Shown here: one piece after another, positions 55,620-64,000 of the stretch
Layout: each line of letters opens with the position of its first letter
How positions within the stretch are numbered: position 1 is the first letter of the stretch
Assembly: GCA_020796225.1 (NCBI GenBank)
Contig: CM036765.1
Span: forward strand, 32,888,066 to 32,952,065
Reading direction: 5' to 3'
Source: Arion vulgaris
Taxonomy: Eukaryota > Mollusca > Gastropoda > Stylommatophora > Arionidae
Length of the DNA: 64,000 nt
The notes under the pieces: generated by a model
Database searches by the model: none
Seen by the model: the letters and a program-made list of their open reading frames with translations, nothing else
Told to the model about the DNA's origin: nothing
Made by a program: the position numbers and the translations under genes

Positions 55620-56760
55620 ATTAGCTAACCTGAACAGAGTTATATCAAAACCTAAACTGAACTAACTTATGTCATAACATAAACTGAACTAATTTATATC
55701 ATAAACTGAACAAACTTATATCATAAACTAAAATGATCAAACTTATATCATAAACTAAACTGAACTAACTTATATTAACTAACTGACTAACTTTATCATA
55801 AACTAACTGAACTAACATTATTCTTAAACTAAACTGAACTTAACTTATCATAACCAAACTGAACTAACTTATATCATAAACTAAACTGAACTAACTTTAA
55901 ATTAAACTGAACAACTATATCATAAACTGAACAAACTTATATCATAAACTAAACTGAACAAACTTATATCATAAACTAAAATGATCAAACTTATATCATA
56001 AACTAAACTGAACTAACTTATATCTTAAACTAAACTGAACTAACTTATATCATAAACTAAACTGAACTAACTTATATCATAAACTAAACTGAACTAACTT
56101 ATATCATAAACTAAACTGAACTAACTTATATCATAAACTAAACTGAACTAACTTATATCATAAACTAAACTGAACTAACTTATATCATAAACTAAACTGA
56201 ACTAACTTATATCATAAACTAAACTGAACTAACTTATATCATAAACTAAACTGAACTAACTTATATCATAAACTAAACTGAACTAACTTATATCATAAAC
56301 TAAACTGAACTAACTTATAAACTAAACTGAACTAACTTATATCATAAACTAAACTGAACTAACTTATAAACTAAACTGAACTAACTATATCATAAACTAA
56401 ACTGAACTAACTATTCATAACTAAACTGAACTAACTTATAAACTAAACTGAACTAACTTATATCATAAACTAAACTGAACTAACTTATAAACTAAACTGA
56501 ACTAACTTATATCATAAACTAAACTGAACTAACTTATATCATAAACTAAACTGAACTAACTATATATAACTAAACTGAACTAACTTATATCTTACACTAA
56601 ACCCCACTAACTTATGAACTAAACTGAACTAACTTATAAACTAAACTGAACTAACTTATATCTTACACTAAACCCAACTAACTTATGAACTAAACTGTAC
56701 TAACTTATATCATAAAGTAAACTCAAATTAATTTATATCATAAACTAAACTGAATTAAAC
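55620..56760. repeat. 27-bp AT-rich minisatellite, about 40 copies
   Basis: The unit is ATAAACTAAACTGAACTAAC plus TTATATC. The ends (55620-55930 and 56560-56760) are degenerate; the centre (56000-56300) is almost perfect. Some units lack the TATATCAT part. Confidence 0.97.
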
Positions 56761-56764
56761 ATTT

Positions 56765-57030
56765 CAGAGGCTTCTTCTTTCACAGTCTGAGTCCATGTCT
56801 GTGGCTGTGTTGTAACCTCATTCTTGTCCTCATCCTTCAATACATCTTCTCGAGGTATGGCTATCTGTCCCAACATGTACCTCTTGGCCAGATTTGTCAG
56901 CTTGGACAATTGTAAGTTCACCAGTTCTTACGTCAGTGGTCCCAATTTCAAAATAAAATGACAAGACACAATTCCAGATACCGAAGTCACTATAAAAGCC
57001 AAGGTTCTAAGAGTCAACACTCTGTTGTAG
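56765..57030. mobile_element. Mixed coding remnants, probably LINE
   Basis: Plus strand 56955-57030 reads KIPDTEVTIKAKV and RVNTLL, matching the LINE-Z segment at 52700. On the minus strand 56920-56765 an open stretch LSKLTNLAKRYMLGQIAIPR and WTQTVKEEASEM is protein-like but has no recognisable family and no clear splice sites. Confidence 0.4.
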
Positions 57031-57229
57031 AAGAAATTTTTGCTTGCAATTCTGTTTAACGTTAAAGTCAGTGGAATAAAATAAGACGCTAGAGATGTAT
57101 TGCACAGACGGTACGACGTTCTGACACGCGTTGGATAGCGCTGCTCTCAACGAACCACAATTTATCATGAACAGATGGCGGCAATAATTTAACCAACACC
57201 TCATTCTACAACAAGAGAATAAAACTCAA

Positions 57230-58060
57230 CAATCAAGAAAACACAGTAAACGTAACTTCAGAAGTAGAATCAAGTATAACACTTTCAGAGATTAGAAATG
57301 CTGTAAATAAGGCTCCATCTAACACAACACAAAGCCCAGACAATATTCCGGTCGACCTACTCAAAACAACCAAAGACGTCGGAATAAAATGGCTACACAG
57401 ACTATTCTACCACGTCTGGGTCAGACAACAAACACCAGAAGATTGGAGGAATGCAACAATAGTTCCCATCTTGAAGAATAAAGATAGCAACACGGATTGT
57501 ACGAAATATAGAGAAATAGCATTACTGTCACATCGGAAAAATATTCTGTAAAATTCTTGAAAAAAAGGTAACGCCATACCATCGTGCCACATCTTTACAG
57601 CTCACAAATGGAATTCCGGAAGAATAGAAGCTGTACCGACGCAATATTCGCATTCAGACAGTTGTGGAAAGAACTGTCAAATCCAACAAACACCTACATG
57701 TTTTGTTCGTGGACTTAGAAATAATAGTTGTGGAAAGTATTGTAAATCTATAGTGTTAATGACCACTTAATTATTCTATGCAAGAGCATCTATATAAACA
57801 GCCAGTGTGCGGTTAGAACAAACACATGTCTATTAGAAACGTTCCACGTTGGGTCAGGAGTAAGACAAGGATGCGTATTATCACCGCTGCTGTTTATCAC
57901 ATGTATCGATCAAATCTGTACAAAAGCTAATACCAGTGAAGGGAACAGCCTTGGGGAACTCTTAAACGAATATCTGTTTGCCGACAACCATGCAATCATA
58001 CCAACAACAGAGAAACAGCTACAACAAGACATTAACAGACTCCAGTCTCACATACAGAGA
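57230..58060 (+). mobile_element. LINE-Y RT fragment, copy 1
   Basis: Broken frames: ITLSEIRNAVNKAP, SPDNIPVDLLKTTKDVGIKW, QQTPEDWRNATIVPILKNKD, then [20 protein letters not shown] and [10 protein letters not shown] (motif B). Motif C reads LFADNHAII, i.e. the second catalytic Asp of FADD has become Asn. A large part between motifs A and B is deleted. Confidence 0.85.
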
Positions 58061-59120
58061 AACAGCAGGGATAGATGGCATAACAACAGAAATGTTATTT
58101 GCGTGTAAGACAACAGCAATAACATGGCTTACCAGAATTTTTAACATAGCCTGGGAGGCACAAGAGGCTCCAGAGGACTGGCAGAGAGCTATTATAGTCC
58201 CAATATGGAAGAACAAAGGAGAAAAAAGAGAGTGTGAAACATACAGGGGTATTCTCTTTGAGCCATATAGGAAAAATGTTTGCAAAAATATTGGAGCGAA
58301 GAGCAAGACATATATTAGAGCCCCAGTTAAGCAATAGTCAGTTTGGGTTTAGGAGGGGTAAGAGCTGCACAGACGCAATATTTACACAAGTCAGATCTGA
58401 ACAAACAATTGAATACAATCAAAGTAAACAGCTTATATTTATAGACCAAGAAAAGGCATTTGATAGAGTAAACAGGTGCAAACTATGGAAGATCCTTGAA
58501 GAATATGGCGTTCAGGGACAACTATTAGGTAATATCATGGCCTTATATCAAGATAGCCAGAGTACAGTAAGAACAACAGAAGGAATGACCGACTGGTTCT
58601 CCATTACATCAGGTGTTAGACAAGGTTGTGTCCTCTCACCACTACTCTTTATTGCATTTATGGATAAAATAACTCAAGAGTCAAATTCAGATAATGATGA
58701 AATAAATGAACTGCTGTTTGCAGATGATCAGTGCCTTATACATCAAAATGAACAAGATCTACAACATCATATTAACACCTTGAACAAAAATTGTGTAAAA
58801 CATGACATGAAAATCAACAACACTAAAACAGAAATAATGAATATGGGAAGAAAACATAATAATCTAGACATCCATGTCAATGGCACTAAAATAAACCAAG
58901 TGAAAGAATTCAAATACTTAGGAAGCATATTCACAGAAGACTGAAAACTGGATAGAGAGATAGAGGCTAGAGTACAAAAGCAAATGCTGTAACCTACCAG
59001 CTAGCCCCATTGTTAAGGCACCCAAAATTTCACAGGCAGCTAAGCAACAGATGATCAACAGCATTTTATACCTACTTTGTGTTACCAGAGCCAAACATGG
59101 ACATTGAGCAAAGCGCAGTC
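58060..59120 (+). mobile_element. LINE-Y RT fragment, copy 2
   Basis: Begins abruptly at AGIDGITTEMLFACKT, the same point of RT as SPDNIPVDLLK in copy 1. After a frameshift near 58245 the 58234-58944 frame is long and good: SLSHIGKMFAKILERRARHI, FGFRRGKSCTDAIF, LIFIDQEKAFDRVNR (motif A), [15 protein letters not shown] (motif B), LLFADDQCLIH (motif C intact), KEFKYLGSIFTED, then a stop at 58942. Confidence 0.9.
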
Positions 59121-59515
59121 ACAAAAATAACTACATGTGAAATGCGTTGCCTGTGAAAAGTTACCAACAACACAAGAAAAGACAGAATCACCAACATCAG
59201 CATAAGAAAGAAAGTTGGCACAAAACCGTGCTTGAATTATCTAGATAAACAAAGAATGAAGTGGTTTGGCCACTTAATAAGAATGCATCCAAACTCCACA
59301 GTATACAGAGTCTTCTACAACAGAACATCGGGAAAGAAGGCAAGAGGAAGACCACGGAAAAGATGGTTAGATGGCGTAGCAGAATCCTGTGAAAGAGCAA
59401 AGATAACAATCACACAAGCCACCAGAACAGCGCAAGACAAAAACAGAAAACACGACACTGGGCAACAACCCGGTAGCAGTGTGACGACAAAAGAAGAAGA
59501 AGAAGAAGTTAATAT
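59120..59515 (+). mobile_element. LINE-Y 3' end
   Basis: Reads ITTCEMRCL-like, LDKQRMKWFGHLIRMHPNST, ARGRPRKRWLDGVAESCERA, KITITQATRTAQDKN, ending GACGACAAAAGAAGAAGAAG. It shows the empty target of the mariner at 31108. It appears to be the 3' end of copy 2. Confidence 0.9.
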
Positions 59516-59519
59516 GCAG

Positions 59520-60485
59520 TGAATATAATATAAGAATAAACATCAACACAACCGAAATAATGACATTCGCTATAGAGGAACACACTACCAATTGTCCTTC
59601 GACAAACATCAATTAAAGCAAGTCAAAGACTTTACTTGAATTATATAGATAAATAAAGAATAAGTGTTGGGCAACTTAAAAGAATGCATCAAACTCCACA
59701 GTATACAGAGTCTTCTACAACAGAACATCGGGAAAGAAGGCAAGAGGAAGACCACGGAAAAGATGGTTAGATGGCGTGGCAGCATCCTGTGAAAGAGCAA
59801 AGATAACAATCACACAAGCCACCAGAACAGCGCAAGACAAAAACAGAAAACCACGACACTGGGCAACAACCCGGTAGCAGTGTGACGACAAAAGAAGAAG
59901 AAGAAGAAAGACTTTACATACATAGGGAGCATTTTTTTCCCCAGAAAAAGGAAGAATATCTAACGAAATCCAACATAGATGCAAATCAAATCATAAAATA
60001 AATGGCGCAAAATTTTGAACTGCAAATATGTCACCATGAACACTAAAAGAGCATTATACAACACAAGCTTTCTCCCAACATTATACTATCAGTGCCAAAA
60101 ATAGACGCTGACATCAAACGATAGAAGGAAACTAGTCACGACAGAAATGAAGTGTCTATGCAGAATGCCGGGAGTATGAAGAAGAGACCAGTTTAGAAAT
60201 GAAGACATTAGGAACAAAAGTTGGAGCAACATCAATATTGAACTTCATCAAGAAACAACAAATTTAATGGTTCGGCCACATGAGCAGATTACCAACAGAT
60301 AGTACACCTCACAGAGCAATGCTACTCCGATCAGTGGATACACGGCAAACGGCCGTCCACGTAAAAAAGTGAACTTCAGAAATAACAGATTCTGGGAAAA
60401 ACACTATTTACGAAGCGTACACAAAAATCCGTTCTAGAAATCTCATGTTATCCTGGCGCTGTGAGGTAAAACAAGATTAAAGAAA
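59520..60485 (+). mobile_element. LINE-Y thumb/post-RT fragment with nested insert
   Basis: Reads NININTTEIMTF and KQVKDFT, interrupted at 59636-59906, then DFTYIGSIFF and LPTLYYQCQK, NEDIRNKS-like, matching 2290-2830. It ends near 60480 (GAGGTAAAACAAGATTAAAG, compare GAGGTAAAACAGAATTAGAG at 2825). Confidence 0.85.
59636..59906 (+). mobile_element. LINE-Y 3' tail inserted in LINE-Y, 11-bp TSD
   Basis: A 271-bp copy of the 59240-59500 tail (GTATACAGAGTCTTCTACAA, GGCGTGGCAGCATCCTGTGA) ending in AAAAGAAGAAGAAGAAG. AAAGACTTTAC flanks it at 59625-59635 and 59907-59917. A classic 5'-truncated target-primed insertion. Confidence 0.95.
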
Positions 60486-60489
60486 ATAC

Positions 60490-61400
60490 AAAAGAAATCA
60501 AATAGTTAAAGGCTTAGTACGATATCACTGTCAAAGATATACTAAAGATCTCAAATCTTTCCTACCCATGTCACCACCACTCCTCCTGACTTCGAAATTT
60601 AAAAAAAACGCGTTTCATACATTTCCGAGCATATCAGGACACGCCCACATATGAAAATATATTGGGCGGAGTGCACACGGGTATCACGTAACATATAGAA
60701 ATATTCAATGCTTCTTAAATTGAGTCTTTTAGCGAAACCATTTTTCAACATATCGTACGCCTCCTCACCATAGACCGTGACTTCCCATTCATTTATTTTG
60801 GAAAGTTCGGGCGCCCTTTTTTAATTTTTATATTATATATATCTATATGCGTAATGCGAGCCGTGCGCAACGTTTCAACAGTGTTATTAAAAAGCTATTA
60901 AAATGAAATAGAACATTCCTCTCCATATTCGGAATTAGAACTTTTCCAGGTGCTGACCTAATATTCGAAAGAAAACCGACAAGTATTTAATGCAACTTTG
61001 TGTAGCGTCAAAAGCTTATATAAATATCGGGTTGAATACGTATATATATAGGTATAACTTCTAGCAGAACTCATAGTTTTCTAAGTGGAACTACATAAAA
61101 AGTTGGATTTATTTATTGTCGTTTTCATTTAGAGAAATTGAGTTTCATTCGAAACAAATTATTTAACTTTGTCGGTGAGAACTAAGTTCGAGAGTCTGTA
61201 GAAACAGGCTTTCTAACAAGAACATTATTTTTTTCACAGCTTATAAAGATCAAGTTCAACGATAAAACATACTATTTTGTGTCCAATTAACCAGAGTTGA
61301 GTCTAACCAGTTGAAAGCAACAAATTTTAACTTTAACGCTGCCGTATTTGGGCACCGATATAAGACTTTGATTTCTGGAATTTTCAGACTTGTCCTTTCC
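60490..61400 (+). promoter_or_regulatory. Candidate upstream region of the right-hand gene
   Basis: Non-repetitive sequence before the exon at 61404. It holds TATATATATA at 61041-61050 and two acceptor-like sites (TTTTTTTCACAG ending near 61239 and GATTTCTGGAATTTTCAG ending 61387). Either could mean that the ATG lies in an internal exon. Which is used cannot be decided from the sequence alone. Confidence 0.3.
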
Positions 61401-61403
61401 ACG

Positions 61404-61863
61404 ATGCCTTTCGGGTTACTGCACGCACTGAAGAAGGGAAAGCTTGACAAACTAAAGAGTAAAAGTAAAAGCACAACGGATCTTTACGTGGGAAGAACAA
61501 TCATGGACATGGAATCTGATATTTTTAAACCGAAAAGGGAACTGAAATCAAAAAGCAAAAGCAAACTACAGTTATTTTTAAACAATAATAAGAATTGTAG
61601 TCAAGTCAACAGTAATAATGCAAAGATGAATCAGGAAAATAATGTCACAAGTGGAGACGCCCTAGTGGAATCCAAGAAAACAGAATCTGCAAACAAGCAT
61701 CAGAGAGATAAAACAGAAACATCACTAATTATAAACGGTGACCAAAACAATAACGAAAGTCCTCCCACACTACGTATAACTCAACCAAAACGATCACCAT
61801 CTTGTTGTGCCATTATAGATGTTACAGACAATAAACGGAGAATGTCGTTGATGGTACAGTTAG
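61404..61863 (+). CDS. First visible coding exon of an unrecognised gene
   Basis: ATG at 61404 (A at -3) opens a frame starting MPFGLLHALKKGKLDKLKSK and running 153 codons plus one base to a consensus donor GTGAGT at 61864. It is basic and polar: repeated KSKSKS, an Asn-rich stretch (NNNKN), then RITQPKRSPSCCAIIDVTDN and KRRMSLMVQL just before the donor, which looks like the start of a folded or regulatory segment. Codons beyond the donor (YSYYIFLLCM) are probably intron. The upstream frame continues open to 61311 without ATG. I do not recognise the family. Confidence 0.7.
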
Positions 61864-61939
61864 GTGAGTACAGCTACTACATTTTTTTATTATGTATGTC
61901 ATATACAACAGATATTATTCTTTACAGTTGCTGATCATC

Positions 61940-61972
61940 TTTCTCTCTCTCTCTCTCTCTCTTTCTTTCTCA
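61940..61972. repeat. CT microsatellite
   Basis: A (TC)n run followed by TTTCTTTC, 80 bp into the intron. Confidence 0.95.
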
Positions 61973-63530
61973 TTTATTAAATGGTGAATCTTTGAGTGCT
62001 GCACAAATACAGTTTTAACTTGTTTTTTTCCACTCGATAAAAAATGTTATATTGATGCTAGGAATCACATTAGAATGTAGTATCGTTTCAGTTTCCCCGT
62101 CGCCAAGAGACAAAATTTGTAGGGAATTTGATTCTTTATTTGACAGCGGTAGAAGTCAGCCAACCTTATGGTACACTTGCTCTCGAATCACTGTTTAGCG
62201 AATATTTGACATTGTTCAAAATAGCAGACTGTAAATTGTTGTGAATGAAGTTTACAATGTGAACGTTTATACTTGCATCTCCTCAAGGACACACATACGC
62301 TGAGAAATTATAGATTTAGTGGTAGTCTTTCTCTCTCCCTCCACTCTCATTTATTTTAAGTGCAAAACTCTGTTTCAAAACTTTTCTGTGGTAGAAGTGA
62401 ACCAACCTTGTGGTACACTTGCCATTGAATTTTAATCGTTGGCAAGAATTCTCCGGGCTGCGACATATGCACACATGCTTCAAATGAAGTCATTTAAAAC
62501 TGCTCTTATATTTGCAAACCGTCTAGAAATTTAATACGATTTTAAAAATTGATTATCCCTTTCAGAAAGAAACCTAATAAGTTTTATGTAACAACTATTG
62601 TCTTATTTGCATCCATAGATTGAACACGCTATATAAATCTATACATTTTAATTAACTCATAACTCGGTTAAGAAACAACGTAATGAGTTTGAAAATAATC
62701 GTTTTGACTTACAAATTCCTGCATGAATAAACAATCACAATTTAATTATTTCATAGTTGGATATTCAAAAGTTTGCCTTCCTTCTGACAAACACACACAA
62801 TTACATTGTGTTTTATGATATAAAATAAGACATATAAGGAAAAGTAATTATCGGCTGTAAATTTGTTTTTATCGTATACTAACATCAGTAATAAATAGCA
62901 ATAATCAATACCTACAAATTGATCAATCAATTAAATTTCAGTTCTTTATTTAGCTGTTCAGACGGAAGAATTTAGCCGTAGTAAGCACATCTATGTCTAT
63001 GTTTATATCTTGAGATTATGTTCATTTCATGGCTGTTTCCAAATGTTCATCATGGAGTCTTGATCTAGCCACTGCCTTATTGCTTCTTATAGACAATAAT
63101 AACTGTTCAAGTCTGTAAGTTCTACTACACGTATTCACGGTATTTGTATCTTCAGATAGCAACATTGGAACTCTGTCTCGAAATAACAACTATTATAACT
63201 TTGGAACCCCAACGTTCATATATGTATTTTTCTATAGAGTGTCACTATTAGGCTTCATTTGCATGTTCATAGAAAATGCATCGATGTTTATAGCAGCAGG
63301 GATGGAAAAATGTACCGAATCTCAAGTATATCAAGTTCTTTAACACAGTTATCGAATTGATTGCAAAAGCCACAAATTTAAGAATGTGTCTTCAACGTTT
63401 TCCCCAAATTGTAATGTTGAAAAGTGTGCAACGTTTTCTTCTGTAAACTGTTTCTCCCAAAATACAAGCTTCACTTTGAAAATTTTAATGAAAACAACCT
63501 GCACTAACGCAGCTTTCCTCAAAAGTGCGC
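61973..63530. other. Presumed intron; contains a diverged duplication
   Basis: No coding exon recognised. GGTAGAAGTCAGCCAACCTT with TGGTACACTTGC (62149-62183) recurs as GGTAGAAGTGAACCAACCTT with TGGTACACTTGC (62391-62425), and CT-rich plus CTCATTTATT sequence precedes both, indicating an old local duplication. Confidence 0.55.
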
Positions 63531-63537
63531 AAGAATC

Positions 63538-63802
63538 TTCTTCTTCGAAAGCTCCATATCGACCATTTGTCAACCACTCTGTGTGTGATTTTATGTAATC
63601 TGAGCCTAGGAGCGATTGTACGTTGTGCCAGTTATGCGCCTACAAGTAGGCCAGCACATCCGATTTCTGCGCTGCTTTGTATTTACTATGGTAGCATCAA
63701 TAGGGCCTACATCAGTCGCCTCTTACGACATGCATTGTAGGATGCAGTGGTACTGTTCTTTGCTTCCTTGCGGCCCCGGCACCACATGGGCGTAAAATGT
63801 GT
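63538..63802 (-). mobile_element. SINE-B, full copy with 9-bp TSD
   Basis: TTC-rich start, GCTCCATATCGACCATTTGT, GAGCGATTGTACGTTGTGCC, core GTCGCCTCTTACGACATGC, GGCCCCGGCACCACATGGGC. GCAAGAATC flanks it at 63529-63537 and 63803-63811. It lies in the presumed intron of the right-hand gene. Confidence 0.9.
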
Positions 63803-63869
63803 GCAAGAATCGATAATTATCTTTCTATAATGCGTATAGGAATGTGTCTATAATTTTTGGACTATTACA

Positions 63870-64000
63870 CAGAAATTAAGAACGAAAATCCAGTCCTTCG
63901 AAACTAAATGCTACAGAAAGATCCTAGGAATACCATGGACAGAAAAAAGAACACCGATGTCCTGAAAGAACTAAATGTTAAAGAGAATTGGTTGATAAAT
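63870..64000 (+). mobile_element. LINE post-RT fragment at the window edge
   Basis: Reads CYRKILGIPWTEKR, then after a break DVLKELNVKENWLIN, a post-RT LINE segment similar to that at 54605-54930 and to LINE-X. It continues beyond the window. Confidence 0.8.

Noticed and set aside
61311..61403. Start of the right-hand gene at 61311
   Set aside because: The codon there is TTG; the first ATG in frame is at 61404 with A at -3.

Overview
The window is animal nuclear DNA, AT-rich, with spliced genes, many retroelements and an exceptional load of minisatellites. Two related SINE families carry the core GTCGCCTCTTACGACATGC, which I recall as typical of molluscan and other lophotrochozoan SINEs (META-SINE/RUDI-like). 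With the Penelope-like, Ty3/gypsy, mariner and APE-type LINE content, a mollusc or other lophotrochozoan is my best inference. I cannot name the species.

Host genes are sparse. At the left end are the last two exons of an NDUFAF3 (mitochondrial complex I assembly factor) orthologue, 1306-1406 and 4436-4741. Their 3.0-kb intron and the upstream intron are packed with repeats. At the right end is one coding exon (61404-61863, donor at 61864) of an unrecognised Lys/Ser-rich protein that continues beyond the window. I see no convincing host gene between about 5 kb and 61 kb.

The rest is layered mobile DNA. Target-site duplications (TSDs) let the layers be read: a SINE inside a LINE inside a 42-bp array (162-1265); a gypsy element (25141-28523, LTRs identical except for a 2-bp indel, GATC TSD) inside a LINE tail; a mariner (31108-32444, TA TSD) inside another LINE tail; a LINE tail inside a LINE (59636-59906); a LINE end inside a 70-bp array (52639-53220); and a 1.4-kb non-coding retroposon (called F here, 21831-23244) inside a SINE. 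Here LINE-X means fragments whose 3' tail is GAT-rich, LINE-Y those with a GAA tail, and LINE-Z those ending in a Cys/His motif; these are working labels, not database names.

Tandem arrays: 42 bp (162-1265), 30 bp made from LINE codons (10758-11089), 32/33 bp (14424-18660, about 130 copies), 27 bp (34054-34375), about 131 bp (35798-36858), 39 bp (37523-38289), 42 bp (47695-49215), 27 bp (50445-50622), 70 bp (51750-53697) and 27 bp (55620-56760). Several units are multiples of three, so long ORFs run through them on both strands; these are not genes.

The most novel item is family F: two copies (21831-23244 minus, 29124-30419 plus) with the same 5' terminus, a GAA tail, 11-12 bp TSDs, no conserved ORF, and 3' modules resembling the SINEs. 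It looks like a kilobase-scale non-autonomous retroposon, possibly moved by the GAA-tailed LINE of this window.
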